A stretch of 64,000 nt of DNA from Firmicutes bacterium UBA6113 (GCA_002422545.1 DIWF01000005.1:33869-97868), one strand, 5' to 3'; shown: positions 8,368-18,284, counted from the first letter of the stretch. A program made the numbers and translations. The notes: generated by a model from the sequence alone, not told the origin.

Positions 8368-9231
8368 GTGGATAATCGACAACTCTCATGTTTTCTTGCA
8401 ATAGTTGAGGAAGGAAATATTACAAAAGCAGCCGAAAAGCTTCACCTGGCACAGCCTTACTTAAGTCAGATGCTCAAATTGCTTGAAGAAGAATTGGGAG
8501 TAATACTGATAGACAGAACCACACGAAAATTCAAAGTTACAGAAGCAGGACAGCTTTTAAGCTACAGGGCAAAACAAATTCTTGATTTGTCAGATGCTAC
8601 CCTAAAAGAAATGAAAGATTTCAACAACGGCATCAAGGGTGTGCTTTCATTGGGCTGCCTTTCAATAGCCATAGAAACAGTCCTAACGGAAAAGATCTTC
8701 TCTTTTCACAATCAGTATCCGGGCATAGACTTTGAAATAAGGCAGCAGACAACTGATGAAATTTTGGAACTTTTAAAGAGGGGGCTTGTGGAAATAGGGG
8801 TAATCAGAGCACCTTTTAATTCGGAAGATTATGAGTCCATATCTCTTCCAATGGAAAAAATGGTAGCAGTATCAAGCAATGAAATCAACGAAAAAAAAAG
8901 CGGCAATAAATTGTCCTTGGAAGAACTATCCCTAAAGCCGCTGATGGTGCACAGAAGATTTGAAAAAGACATTGTGAACATGTTCCGTGAAAAAGGATTA
9001 AAGCCCAGAATTCTATGCAAAATTGAAGACACCAGACCTCTTTTGCTTCTTGCAGAACAGGGAATGGGAATTTCAATTGTGCCAAGAGACTGGACTAATC
9101 TTATCGCTAATTCAAATTTAAAAAGCTATGAAGTTCCGGAAATACACATAGATACCGGATTAGTGGTTGTCTGGCTCAAAAATCATTACCTGACCCTGGC
9201 AGCAAGGCACTTTCTGGAATACTTTCGGTAA
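8368..9231 (+). CDS. LysR-family transcriptional regulator
   Basis: 287 residues, standard LysR length. The N-terminal winged helix-turn-helix is clear (MDNRQLSCFLAIVEEGNITK, then AAEKLHLAQPYLSQMLKLLE), followed by an effector-binding domain of the type 2 periplasmic-binding fold. The start is a GTG with GGAGG 4 bases upstream. It is divergent from the D-glutamate/5-oxoproline cluster across a 196-base gap. LysR regulators commonly control the divergent operon, so it is probably the regulator of that cluster, with glutamate or 5-oxoproline as a plausible effector. It converges with helD, the two stops lying 4 bases apart. Confidence 0.93.
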   Translation: MDNRQLSCFLAIVEEGNITKAAEKLHLAQPYLSQMLKLLEEELGVILIDRTTRKFKVTEAGQLLSYRAKQILDLSDATLKEMKDFNNGIKGVLSLGCLSIAIETVLTEKIFSFHNQYPGIDFEIRQQTTDEILELLKRGLVEIGVIRAPFNSEDYESISLPMEKMVAVSSNEINEKKSGNKLSLEELSLKPLMVHRRFEKDIVNMFREKGLKPRILCKIEDTRPLLLLAEQGMGISIVPRDWTNLIANSNLKSYEVPEIHIDTGLVVVWLKNHYLTLAARHFLEYFR

Positions 9232-9235
9232 ATTA

Positions 9236-11527
9236 TTAATCAGCAAGTCTTTCAATAAGCTTGTTGTTTCCTTTTTTGAAGTAGATGTGCAGTCTGTGCT
9301 GGGCCCTTGTCATTGCTACATAAAGAAGCTTAAGGTCCAGTTCTTCTTCCTGGTACACATCATCTATATTTATGATTATAACAGCATCAAATTCAAGTCC
9401 TTTGGAAAGATATGACGGCATGATTACAATTGTGTTGTCATACTCTTCTTCTTTGCCTTCAATAAGCTTAATGTTAATCTCATTGTTTTTTTTGAGTTCT
9501 TTGTGTATTAATTTGCATTCTTCAGGAGTTTTTCCAATGAGTGCAATTGATTTGTATCCTTGGGCCATAAGTTCAGACACCATTTTTTCAGCTGCCTTGA
9601 TTACTTCTTTTTTAGTTTCAAAGCCAGCTGCTTCAGGAACTTCTCCGTGCCTTACAACCGGCTTTGCCAGAATAAGCTCATTATTTGGTATTAGTTTTAT
9701 AACTTCATTGGCCAGGTCCATTATTTCAATTGTTGTTCTGTAGCTTTGTTCGAGCTTCAGATACCGGCTGCTGTCAGGTTCAAATATTTTTTCAAGAACC
9801 GTGTTCCAATCCTTAATGCTTCTATAGGAGTGTATTCCCTGTGACAAATCCCCAAGAATTGTGAAAAAGTCCGTGTTGAATATTTTTTTAAGCACATAAA
9901 ACTGAAAGAGGCTGAAATCCTGAGCCTCATCTATTACAACGTACTTAATGTTAATTGCATTTTCAAATCCCATTATTCTGTGCTTAATGTACAATAAAGG
10001 TGCAAGGTCTTCAAGTTCCACCATATTCATGTGGAGAATCTTTTTTGAATAATTGCTCACAACAGATGTAAATTCACTGTTCAGCTTGCCATGGCTGAGT
10101 TCACTTAAATTTTCTTCGCTTGTTATGATTTCTCTGTAATAGTCAAACAGATCTTTTTTCACAAATTGACTCATATAATTTTTCACGGCTGTCTTTGTGT
10201 TTTTCTTAATTTTTTCAAGAGCTGCATCCCTAATGTTCAACAAGTCAACTATAACAAGCCTTCGTTCTTCGCTGTCAGGTTCATTTTTTCTTATGGTTTC
10301 AATTTTCTTGTCATATGATAATTTTGCTTCATCATAAATTCTTGATTTTTCCTTGTCAAGACGAAACCTTAGGTGCTTTTCAATCTGCTCAAACCTTTTA
10401 TAAAGCGGAAGGTGGTTGTAATCCCTGAGCAGTGCATTCTTTACTTCCTTTACGCTCATGAGCGTGCAGCCTTCAAGCTTGAAATCTTCCTCTGGGACGT
10501 AGCCTAATTCGATTTCCTTCACATATCTTGCAAGGATGTTCTTGAATGCAAGAGAACCCTTGAAAGCTGAAACTTTAATTACATCAGAATTTTGTGAATC
10601 CAGATGATTTGTGTTGATGATTGAAACAAGCTTTTCTTCGGAATCCGTGAGTTTGTATTTGTTTCCTATGAGTTCAAAGGCATAATCAGCATATGTGGTC
10701 TGTTTTACATTGTCTGCTCCAAGCTCCGGCAAAACTCCTGAAATATAGTTCAAAAACAATCGGTTTGGAGCTATAATCATGAATTCTTCAGGATAAAATG
10801 ATTTTTCATATGTATAGATAAGGTAAGCTATGCGGTGAAGGGCTATGGTTGTTTTTCCGCTTCCTGCTACTCCTTGCACTATTAGGGGCTTGTTTATATC
10901 TGATCTTATTATGGCGTTTTGCTCTGCCTGAATTGTTGAAACTATGTCCTTAAGTCGATTGTCTTTGTTTTCTCCAAGTGAAGCCTGTAAAAAAGTGTCT
11001 GTGGCAGTAATGTCCACATCCATTATGTCTTTAAGCTGTTTGCTTTCTATTTCGTACTGTCTTTTTAAAAGAAGCTCACCTGACATTTCCTCTCCTAAAT
11101 CATTCAGGTATGTAACATGTCCGAGCCTTCCGTCGTAATAAACGCTGGCAAGAGGCGAACGCCAGTCCAGTATCATGGGAACTTCCCAGTCAGGCCTGAG
11201 CAGCGATAACTTGCCTATATAAAATTTTTCAGTTAAGTTTCTTCCCTCTTCCTGAAAGTCAATACGTGCAAAATACGGTTTGTCCTTTGCTTTAACAAAT
11301 CTTTCGAAATTTCTTTCCAGCTCATCCAACAGTCTTGTGTGCAGCATTATGGACATGTAGCTGTGGCTTGAATCTGTGGGATCAAGGTTTGAATATGCAT
11401 CCTTTATTTCAGCCTTGTACAAATCCTTGTTCTTTTCCGATGAACCTATGTTGTTTTCTATATAATCAACAGTTTCTTCAAGTCTTTTTTGTTCTATTTC
11501 ATAATCAGGATGATTTCTAAGTGTCAT
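9236..11527 (-). CDS. helD: HelD-like superfamily 1 helicase/ATPase (RNA polymerase recycling type)
   Basis: 763 residues. A coiled-coil-prone N-terminal arm precedes the DWRSPLASVYYDGRLG segment found in HelD proteins. Walker A is VQGVAGSGKTTIALHRIAYL near 215-235, the Walker B/DEAQ motif is VVIDEAQDFSLFQF, and late SF1 motifs include LEQSYRTTIEI, MPSYLSKGLEFDAVII and YVAMTRAQHRLHIY. In Gram-positive bacteria HelD binds RNA polymerase and helps release it from DNA. It is a single gene with a good GGAGG ribosome site. Its context (LysR, PadR) gives no further clue. Confidence 0.88.
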   Translation of the reverse strand: MTLRNHPDYEIEQKRLEETVDYIENNIGSSEKNKDLYKAEIKDAYSNLDPTDSSHSYMSIMLHTRLLDELERNFERFVKAKDKPYFARIDFQEEGRNLTEKFYIGKLSLLRPDWEVPMILDWRSPLASVYYDGRLGHVTYLNDLGEEMSGELLLKRQYEIESKQLKDIMDVDITATDTFLQASLGENKDNRLKDIVSTIQAEQNAIIRSDINKPLIVQGVAGSGKTTIALHRIAYLIYTYEKSFYPEEFMIIAPNRLFLNYISGVLPELGADNVKQTTYADYAFELIGNKYKLTDSEEKLVSIINTNHLDSQNSDVIKVSAFKGSLAFKNILARYVKEIELGYVPEEDFKLEGCTLMSVKEVKNALLRDYNHLPLYKRFEQIEKHLRFRLDKEKSRIYDEAKLSYDKKIETIRKNEPDSEERRLVIVDLLNIRDAALEKIKKNTKTAVKNYMSQFVKKDLFDYYREIITSEENLSELSHGKLNSEFTSVVSNYSKKILHMNMVELEDLAPLLYIKHRIMGFENAINIKYVVIDEAQDFSLFQFYVLKKIFNTDFFTILGDLSQGIHSYRSIKDWNTVLEKIFEPDSSRYLKLEQSYRTTIEIMDLANEVIKLIPNNELILAKPVVRHGEVPEAAGFETKKEVIKAAEKMVSELMAQGYKSIALIGKTPEECKLIHKELKKNNEINIKLIEGKEEEYDNTIVIMPSYLSKGLEFDAVIIINIDDVYQEEELDLKLLYVAMTRAQHRLHIYFKKGNNKLIERLAD

Positions 11528-11630
11528 ATATCCTCCTTCGCCGACATTTGTCAGCCGTTTTATATATTAACTTAAAAAGCACACATGGTCAAGGAGAAAC
11601 ATGGCGAGATTCAAATAATCCGCAAAAGTA

Positions 11631-11660
11631 AAAAGGAACCTGCATAACCCAAGTTCCTTG
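11631..11660 (-). terminator. rho-independent terminator after the PadR gene
   Basis: On the minus strand an AAGGAAC / GTTCCTT stem with a 13-base loop is followed by a T-rich run. It lies directly after the PadR stop codon. Confidence 0.75.
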
Positions 11661-11666
11661 TATGTG

Positions 11667-11993
11667 TTACAACAATTCTTCAAGAATAGTCTTTGCATAT
11701 TCCCAGTTTTTCTTGTTTTCGAAATAGGTAAGTCTACCTTTTTCCGTTATGGTGTAGTACTTCCTTCTTCCGCCCTGAGATTCATCACCCCAGTAGGAGA
11801 TTATGCAGCCTTCGTTTTCCAATCTTTTAAGACTTGAATACATTGTAGCTTCCTTAGGTTCATATTCAACCGCAGAGCTTGAATGAATAAGTCTAGTTAT
11901 CTCATAACCATATTTGTCACCGTTCATCAGCTGCTTAAGTATCATAGTGTCAGAATGTCCTCTCAGCAAATCAGAGGAAATTTTATTGTTCAT
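11667..11993 (-). CDS. PadR-family transcriptional regulator
   Basis: About 108 residues when started at the ATG at 11993, which has GGTGGAG upstream. The longer frame to 12065 has no ribosome site. The winged-helix pattern is typical of PadR: LKQLMNGDKYGYEITRLIH, ATMYSSLKRLENEGCI and GGRRKYYTITEKG. These small repressors usually control an adjacent transporter or membrane gene. None is adjacent on this strand: the gene ends in a terminator and is followed by the unrelated helD, so the target is not apparent. Confidence 0.9.
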   Translation of the reverse strand: MNNKISSDLLRGHSDTMILKQLMNGDKYGYEITRLIHSSSAVEYEPKEATMYSSLKRLENEGCIISYWGDESQGGRRKYYTITEKGRLTYFENKKNWEYAKTILEELL

Positions 11994-12211
11994 ACTTCTC
12001 CACCTATATAGTATTTTTCCTTTATCTCCCCTAATAATAAAGTTCACATCTATTATACACTTCAATTTTTAAACTGTAAACGTTAATCACGATCATAATT
12101 GCAGGCAATATTATCCATTTGCTTCCGATTATATTATATCAACATTTGATTAATTAAATATAGATGGAAATTTTTTATACTACATTCATGACTGTATTAT
12201 TTGAAATACAT

Positions 12212-13186
12212 TTATTTCAAAACTCTGTCCATGAGACCAAGAAAGTTTTTATAGCTTATTTTTTCTATGTCTTCCTTTGAAAATCCTCTTTTCTCAAGTT
12301 TTACAAGCATGTTGTTACCCCTTGTTATATTTTCAAGACCGATTGTTCCTTTATAAGCGTCACTTGTGAAGCTGTTTGTCGTGTCTCCTTCTAAATAGTC
12401 AAAGAAGTCAAAACCAAGAGCCACAGAGTCAATTCCAATAAGTTCAACAACATGCTCCAGGTGATTAACGAGAAAATCAACTGTCATGTTTTCAGGTTCG
12501 AAACTTATAAATTCATTAAATGAGTTCATGCCTATGAGCCCTTTCTTTTCACCGATTGCTTTTATCTGATTGTCTGTTAAATTTCTCGGCACATCACACA
12601 ACGCTCTTGCATTTGAGTGGGATGCCATAAATGGTACATCCGTTTCATTGCAGATATCCCAGAAAGTTTTCTCGTTGGCATGGGAGACATCAAGCATAAT
12701 TCCAAGGTCATTTATTATTTTTACTGCTTCTTTTCCTTTTCGCGTAAGCCCTCTGTCAGGATCGCCTTTCACACCTGTTGCTAAATCATTTTGTTCATTC
12801 CATGTGAGGATTGCATGTCTGAATCCAAGTTGGTACAAGGTGTACAAGTCATCAACATGTTCGCCAATGCAGCTTAATCCTTCCAGTCCCAGCATTACAG
12901 CCAGTTTATCTTCTTTCATTGCTGTGTAAAAATCATCCGTGCTCATCATAACCTTTAAAAAATCCCTGCTCTCCCAAAGCTCGCAGCTCATTGCATTTAT
13001 GCTTTCAACAAGTCTTTCCCTGGGTCTCTGGTCATGGGGAGGGTCTGCCCATATAACAAATATCCCACCTGCCATGCCTCCTTTTTTAAATCTTTCAAGA
13101 TGATCGTTTCTTATGATGTTTTTTCTTCCCAATCCCCTTTTAATTGTAACATCTGTCCAAATATCACCATGTATGTCCAGAAACAT
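12212..13186 (-). CDS. membrane dipeptidase family (peptidase M19) protein
   Basis: 324 residues with the features of zinc renal-dipeptidase-like enzymes. These are an N-terminal HGD metal motif (IHGDIWTD), ILTWNEQNDLATG, LGIMLDVSHANEKTFWD, and MASHSNARALCDVPRNL with the conserved SHSNA. A VALGFDFFDYLEG motif lies near the C-terminus. No signal peptide is visible, so the enzyme is probably cytoplasmic. It would hydrolyse dipeptides or related amides. It follows the DUF819 gene by 26 bases and is probably co-transcribed, which suggests uptake plus cleavage of a small peptide-like substrate. Confidence 0.9.
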   Translation of the reverse strand: MFLDIHGDIWTDVTIKRGLGRKNIIRNDHLERFKKGGMAGGIFVIWADPPHDQRPRERLVESINAMSCELWESRDFLKVMMSTDDFYTAMKEDKLAVMLGLEGLSCIGEHVDDLYTLYQLGFRHAILTWNEQNDLATGVKGDPDRGLTRKGKEAVKIINDLGIMLDVSHANEKTFWDICNETDVPFMASHSNARALCDVPRNLTDNQIKAIGEKKGLIGMNSFNEFISFEPENMTVDFLVNHLEHVVELIGIDSVALGFDFFDYLEGDTTNSFTSDAYKGTIGLENITRGNNMLVKLEKRGFSKEDIEKISYKNFLGLMDRVLK

Positions 13187-13212
13187 AAATTCCCCCCAAT
13201 GAAAACTGTAAT

Positions 13213-14424
13213 TTACATCAATTGAAACAGGTTACCCATAAATATTCCAAGATAGTTTCCTATTACATATCCGAAAATTCCAGCCAGCACAATAGGTCCT
13301 ATGAGTTTATTCCAGCCTTTGGCTATGGCCATGGCAGCTGCTGTTGTGGGTCCGCCTATATTTGCATTTGAGCAGAGAAGAATTTCCTCCAGTGAAAAGT
13401 GAAATAATTTTCCGAATATGAAAGATACAATCATGTTAATAAGTACTATGACCGCAGTGAACACCAACAGAAGAGGTGCCTGTGAAATAATAACGGGTAT
13501 TGAAGCAGGAACACCTATTACCACAAGGAATATGTAAATCAAAAATGTTCCAAGTTCCTGAGCTCCGTGAATGCTGCTTATGAATCCAGGAGCATATGTA
13601 GCCAGCAGCATTGTAAATGTAGTTATCAAAAGATATTTATTGCCTAAAAAACCATTAAACAAATTCATCACAAAATTGCCTTTTGGTATGACCCCAGAAA
13701 GGAACGCCGAGAGTTCTGTGGAAGTCCATACTACAACAAAAGCAATAGCAACTGCAAAAGATATGTCTTTTAAGGAAATGTCTTTTCTTCCCCAGTACTG
13801 GGCAGCAAGTGTTTCTCCTTCTTCCTTATTTACGCTTTCAGCTACGGCATCAATGTGGGGATGTTTGAACTTTCTCATAAAAAATCCTATTGAAGGAATC
13901 GCCAGCAGCACAAAGAAATATAGTGCCATCAAAAGATTGTCTGCAACTGTAAGCGCTGATATCCACTCTTCTCCTGTTCCAAATGATTCAGCCATGGCAG
14001 CAAAGTTTACACCTCCGCCTATATATGAGCCAGTCATCATGGCTGCCATCTTGTATAAGTCCGGAATATAATTTTTCAGCAGCATAAATGATAATAAAAC
14101 ACCCGCAATAGTTCCTATGGAACTGAGCAAGAACATGATTAAAACTCTTCCGCTTTCCCTCCAGATTTTCTTGATGTTGGCATCAAATAATAAAAGCGGA
14201 ATAGCAAGCGGCACAACATAACCCCACACAACGTCGTATGTGGGAGCTGCTGTAGGAATAACATTGAAATTGGCTAAAAGCATGGCTGCCACCAAACCAA
14301 TTATGGCACCGGTAATCTTTGAAGCCCAGGCATAAGTCTGTTCAAGGTAAATGCTCATTGCAGCAATGCCAATGAGAATAGACCACAACGCCCACGTGTT
14401 GTCAGCACTGATTAAAGTATTCAT
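13213..14424 (-). CDS. DUF819 family membrane protein, putative transporter (YjcL-like)
   Basis: 403 residues with about ten hydrophobic segments and the DUF819 pattern, including MMTGSYIGGGVNFAAMAESF and the C-terminal CSNANIGGPTTAAAMAIAKG. The family has a fold like sodium-coupled carboxylate carriers, and its substrate is not established. A GGAGG ribosome site lies at good distance. It comes before the M19 dipeptidase and after a terminator, so the pair probably has its own promoter in 14425-14539. Import of dipeptides or amino acid derivatives fits the neighbour but is inference. Confidence 0.85.
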   Translation of the reverse strand: MNTLISADNTWALWSILIGIAAMSIYLEQTYAWASKITGAIIGLVAAMLLANFNVIPTAAPTYDVVWGYVVPLAIPLLLFDANIKKIWRESGRVLIMFLLSSIGTIAGVLLSFMLLKNYIPDLYKMAAMMTGSYIGGGVNFAAMAESFGTGEEWISALTVADNLLMALYFFVLLAIPSIGFFMRKFKHPHIDAVAESVNKEEGETLAAQYWGRKDISLKDISFAVAIAFVVVWTSTELSAFLSGVIPKGNFVMNLFNGFLGNKYLLITTFTMLLATYAPGFISSIHGAQELGTFLIYIFLVVIGVPASIPVIISQAPLLLVFTAVIVLINMIVSFIFGKLFHFSLEEILLCSNANIGGPTTAAAMAIAKGWNKLIGPIVLAGIFGYVIGNYLGIFMGNLFQLM

Positions 14425-14539
14425 AATAACCTCCTTCAGCTGATTCTTATTTTGTTCATTTTATTGAACATTTACTATATTATATTTGCATCAGTCACGT
14501 TTATTCCATGAGTTACTCCATAAAAATGTAGCTGGATTA

Positions 14540-14577
14540 AAAAAATGACAACCTGCCATCAAAGATGACAAGTTGTC
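14540..14577 (-). terminator. rho-independent terminator after the PanF-like gene
   Basis: On the minus strand GACAACTTGTCATC pairs with GATGGCAGGTTGTC around a 3-base loop, followed by ATTTTTTT. It closes the amidohydrolase-yhdT-panF unit. Confidence 0.85.
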
Positions 14578-14597
14578 TATAAAAAAATATATTAGGC

Positions 14598-16091
14598 TTA
14601 TATACCCCAGAATGTCTGGATTATTTCTTTTGACGGTTCCTTTGTCATCTTGGAAACTATTACAAAAACCACCAATGACAATAGTAGTGATGAAACTATA
14701 GGATGCATTAACAAAGGTCTTGGCAAGAAGTAGTTGAATATTACATAAGATCCAATACCAACCAGCATGCTTGCAATTGCACCTTCTTTATTGGCTTTCT
14801 TCCAGTACAGTCCCAGCATTGTAGGCCACAGGAATGTTGAAAGCTGGCCTGCGGTAGCAAACAAGTTAAGCCATACCATAAGTTCTGGAGGATTGTACGC
14901 TGCAATAAATGTAATAACACCTATTAAGACTGCAGCTCCAATGGTAAGCTTCTGAACCTTTGAAGGATTTTTGCCAAATTCAGGATTTATATAATTTACA
15001 TAAAGGTCGTTCACAATTGCCCCTACAACTACCAAAAGCTGAGAGTCAACTGTTGACATAACTGAAGCCAACGGTCCTGACAATATTATTCCGGCTATAA
15101 CAGGAGAGAACAATGTAACCGCTAAAGTTGGGACTACCAGGTCACCTGATTCTACTGATATTATTGTTGAACCAAATGCTCCGACCAAGTGCATTCCAAG
15201 AAGCAAAACAATTGATACCAAAGTACCTACCTTGATTCCAGAATTCAAACTTTGGCTGTCTTTGTAACTCATTGCTCTCTGGGCAATACTTGGAAGTCCT
15301 ATTGTTGCAAATCCAACCAAAATCCAAAATGATGTAACCCACGGTGTTGTCATAAAACCTTCTTTAATTCCAAAAGGAGTAATCATTCCAGGATTTATTG
15401 CTCTCATAGTCTGCACAAGGTTTGCAATGCCGCCGCCCTTAACAACTACTGCAATAAATAGGGCAAAAGTTGAAATTGTCATTACTATACCTTGCATTGT
15501 ATCATTTAATACAACACCTCTATATCCACCAATTGCAGTATGAACAACAACAGTTATACCGAAAAATGCAAGAGCGACTGTATAATCGAGACCTGTTGAA
15601 CCTTGAAGAAGTCTTGCAGCTCCAATCCATTGAGCAGACATTGCTGCTATAAGGAAGAACACTATTGATACAGATGCTATTATAACAACAGCCTTGCTTT
15701 GGTATCTTGCTCTTAAGAAGTCGGTTACAGAGTTAGCATTTATTTTTCTAGATACTATGGCAAACTTTTTACCGAGAACTGCCAAAGTGTAGTATCCCGT
15801 AGGCATTTGAGCCATAGCCAGAAATACCCAAGCCAGTCCGTGAGTATATGCTGAACCAGGGCCTCCTATAAAGCTTCCTGCACTTAAATATGTTGCAACA
15901 AGAGTCATGGCCAGTACAAAACCGCCTGTATCCCTTCCTCCTGTCATATATTCGTCCATATATGCGGAACCATCACCTTGAGCTTTATGTTTTACCTTGT
16001 TTAAAAGCTTTGCAGCATATATTCCAATAAAATACATGAATATAAAATATAATACTATTGGTATCAATACTTTAAAGTCTACATTGCTCAT
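14598..16091 (-). CDS. panF: sodium:solute symporter, PanF-like
   Basis: About 497 residues and 12-13 membrane helices of the SSS family, with MTLVATYLSAGSFIGGPGSA near residue 60 and the Na+-site-like TGRD/GGRDTGGF region before it. I start it at 16091, directly after the yhdT stop with GGAGGG upstream, rather than at the longer 16124. In E. coli yhdT precedes the pantothenate symporter gene panF, and the same pairing is seen here. Pantothenate or a related amide or acid is therefore a reasonable substrate guess. The operon also holds an amidohydrolase and is preceded by a sigma-54 promoter. Confidence 0.82.
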   Translation of the reverse strand: MSNVDFKVLIPIVLYFIFMYFIGIYAAKLLNKVKHKAQGDGSAYMDEYMTGGRDTGGFVLAMTLVATYLSAGSFIGGPGSAYTHGLAWVFLAMAQMPTGYYTLAVLGKKFAIVSRKINANSVTDFLRARYQSKAVVIIASVSIVFFLIAAMSAQWIGAARLLQGSTGLDYTVALAFFGITVVVHTAIGGYRGVVLNDTMQGIVMTISTFALFIAVVVKGGGIANLVQTMRAINPGMITPFGIKEGFMTTPWVTSFWILVGFATIGLPSIAQRAMSYKDSQSLNSGIKVGTLVSIVLLLGMHLVGAFGSTIISVESGDLVVPTLAVTLFSPVIAGIILSGPLASVMSTVDSQLLVVVGAIVNDLYVNYINPEFGKNPSKVQKLTIGAAVLIGVITFIAAYNPPELMVWLNLFATAGQLSTFLWPTMLGLYWKKANKEGAIASMLVGIGSYVIFNYFLPRPLLMHPIVSSLLLSLVVFVIVSKMTKEPSKEIIQTFWGI

Positions 16092-16092
16092 C

Positions 16093-16443
16093 TTATGCAC
16101 CCTCCTTGTTGTGTTGTCTTTCATATACTTCTGCTTCTTCTTCAGTCATTCTGTCCAGTGGCATATTCTTAAAGCCCTTATCAACTATAATGAATGTTAA
16201 AGCAATAAAGACTACTGCACCTAATATGCAGCTGTAAAAAAACCAAGATGGAAAACCTAAAATATATGTATATTCCTCCACGGGCTTACTGCCCAAACCA
16301 TAGCCCAACACGTACCACCAAATCATATTTGCAATACCCAGTATTACTCCGTACAGTGCCTCCTTGTTGCATTGCTTATATCTTGGATCTTCTTTGAAAG
16401 TTGAAACATTTTTCTCTAGAATTGTCTTGTTCAATACATTCAC
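16093..16443 (-). CDS. yhdT: YhdT family (DUF997) small membrane protein
   Basis: 116 residues with two membrane segments, YGVILGIANMIWWYVLGYGL and WFFYSCILGAVVFIALTFII, the YhdT pattern. It is found next to panF-type symporters and may be an accessory subunit; its function is unknown. The frame opens at a GTG (16443) directly abutting GGAAG, so the real start may be a TTG 9 bases further in. It ends one base before the symporter start, so the two are translationally coupled. Confidence 0.85.
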   Translation of the reverse strand: MNVLNKTILEKNVSTFKEDPRYKQCNKEALYGVILGIANMIWWYVLGYGLGSKPVEEYTYILGFPSWFFYSCILGAVVFIALTFIIVDKGFKNMPLDRMTEEEAEVYERQHNKEGA

Positions 16444-16476
16444 CTTCCTATATGAAATTATTTTTAAATAAATACT

Positions 16477-18120
16477 TTAACGTTCATATTCAATAATTCC
16501 GTCAATCATGGTCATATCAACCTTAATTTCGTTGATTCGCCTTTTCGGTATGGAAGTTATATCCTCGGACAGAACTATCATATCTGCTAGTTTTCCTACT
16601 TCAATGCTGCCCTTGATGTTTTCTTCATACGAAGCGTATGCGCCGTTGTATGTTGCACACCTTATGGCTTCAAGTACCGTGATTGCCTGTGCCTGGTCCA
16701 ATTCAAAATCATTTGTTCTGTCATAGCGGTTCACTGCTCCGTCTATAACCTGTATTCCTGCAGGACCTGAGGGCGTGTCGCTTGCAATAGACGGTTTCAT
16801 TCCTGCTTCAAGCATGCTTTTCAATGCAATTGTATATTTTGACCTTTCCCCGAAAAATCTCCCATAATTTTTTCCACCAACCTGAATCATGCCTGGATTT
16901 AATGTGGGACATATGTTCATTTTAGCCATGCGATCAATTAGGTTCTGGTCCACAACCGTGCAATGCTCTATTCTATGCCTTAAATCTGGTCTGAAGTTGT
17001 TTTCGAATGCTTTTTCGTAGCCGTCAACCATGCATTCTATGGCAAGATCTCCAATTGCATGTGCTGTTGCCTGACAACCTGCATCATTTATGAGCTTAAT
17101 ATAATCGGCAATTTCCTGTCGTTCCCATCCCATTATTCCCGGCAGATCAGGATCATGGCTGTAAGGTTCTCTCATGGCACAGGAAGGTGCTGAAGAACCT
17201 CCGTCTATCATGAATTTGCATGATCCAATTCTAAAGTGTTCATCACCCAATCCTGAGGTTAATCCCAGTGATAAATAATGATTGTTGTCATCAAGCGAAA
17301 ATGGCTTTCCGTATATGCTGTGAAGCATCATGTATGAACGCACCTTAAACTTTCTTTCTCTGCAAAGTTTCTGCATTATATGATAAGACGGACCATCGCA
17401 TTCTCCGCAGTCATGTATGGACGTAATACCGTTTTCCAGCAGATGTTTTTGAGCCTTCATTGCTGCACTTTCCTGCTGCATAGGAGAATAATCAACCTTT
17501 GCCCACAATGAAAAATGTGTATGGTCTCTTACCATTCCTGTAAGTTTTCCATCAATTACTTCAACTTCATCCTTTGGAAAATTATTAGCATCCTCAGGAC
17601 CGAAAACACCAAGTATCTCCAACGCCCTGGTATTGTAAACACACACATGTCCACCATAGTGCATGCACTGAACAGGGTTGTCAGGAGAAACTGCATCCAA
17701 GTCCTTGATGTTTGGGTGCCTGTCTTCCTTAAGTTTTGTGGGGTCGTACCCCATCATGGAAACCCATTCTCCAGGTCTTTTGACAGCTATTGAATCTTGA
17801 AGTTTTTTAATTATGTCGTCTATGCACTTGCAGTCCTTCCAGCCCACATTTACTATGGAAGAATCAGGATCATTCCCGAAAAAGCCTGACAAAATAGGAT
17901 GATAATGAGAATCTATAAGTCCTGGTAAAAGCGCTCTGCCCTTCAGGTCAATTACTTTAGATTTGCTGTCAATTATGCTTTCCAGATCCTGATTGCTTCC
18001 AACAAAAACAATTTTATTTCCTTTTATACCAACTGCCTGTGCTGTTTCATCCTTATCATTTACTGTAACAACAACACCGTTTTTAAAGGCAGTATCAACA
18101 TATGAAAAATCAAAATTCAT
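16477..18120 (-). CDS. metal-dependent amidohydrolase, YtcJ-like
   Basis: 547 residues of the amidohydrolase superfamily. The N-terminal beta-sandwich ends in LKGRALLPGLIDSHYHPI with an H-x-H metal motif. Later metal or active-site type segments are MLEN-GITSIHDCGECDGPS, ATAHAIGDLAIE, RHRIEHCTVVD and SIASDTPSGPAG, and the end carries GSIEVGKLADMIVLSEDI. Such enzymes hydrolyse amides or cyclic amides; the substrate cannot be read. It is the first gene after a sigma-54 promoter and precedes yhdT and the PanF-like symporter. It probably acts on the imported compound. Pantothenate hydrolysis is one speculative option. Confidence 0.87.
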   Translation of the reverse strand: MNFDFSYVDTAFKNGVVVTVNDKDETAQAVGIKGNKIVFVGSNQDLESIIDSKSKVIDLKGRALLPGLIDSHYHPILSGFFGNDPDSSIVNVGWKDCKCIDDIIKKLQDSIAVKRPGEWVSMMGYDPTKLKEDRHPNIKDLDAVSPDNPVQCMHYGGHVCVYNTRALEILGVFGPEDANNFPKDEVEVIDGKLTGMVRDHTHFSLWAKVDYSPMQQESAAMKAQKHLLENGITSIHDCGECDGPSYHIMQKLCRERKFKVRSYMMLHSIYGKPFSLDDNNHYLSLGLTSGLGDEHFRIGSCKFMIDGGSSAPSCAMREPYSHDPDLPGIMGWERQEIADYIKLINDAGCQATAHAIGDLAIECMVDGYEKAFENNFRPDLRHRIEHCTVVDQNLIDRMAKMNICPTLNPGMIQVGGKNYGRFFGERSKYTIALKSMLEAGMKPSIASDTPSGPAGIQVIDGAVNRYDRTNDFELDQAQAITVLEAIRCATYNGAYASYEENIKGSIEVGKLADMIVLSEDITSIPKRRINEIKVDMTMIDGIIEYER

Positions 18121-18268
18121 TTCCTTTCCTCCCGAAATAATAATTTTTAGAAAAATGTAATTAACTTGTATTAAAGCTGCTTTTTCTATGCAATTTCAAT
18201 TCTCCTTTTACTGTTTTTATGTTTTACAAACGATTTCACACTCATAAAAATTTACTTGATTAACAATA

Positions 18269-18284
18269 AGCAATTTACATGCCA
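18269..18284 (-). promoter_or_regulatory. sigma-54 promoter of the amidohydrolase-yhdT-panF operon
   Basis: The minus strand reads TGGCATGTAAATTGCT, a good match to TGGCAC-N5-TTGCW with correct spacing. Transcription would begin near 18257, giving a leader of about 137 bases. Confidence 0.82.
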
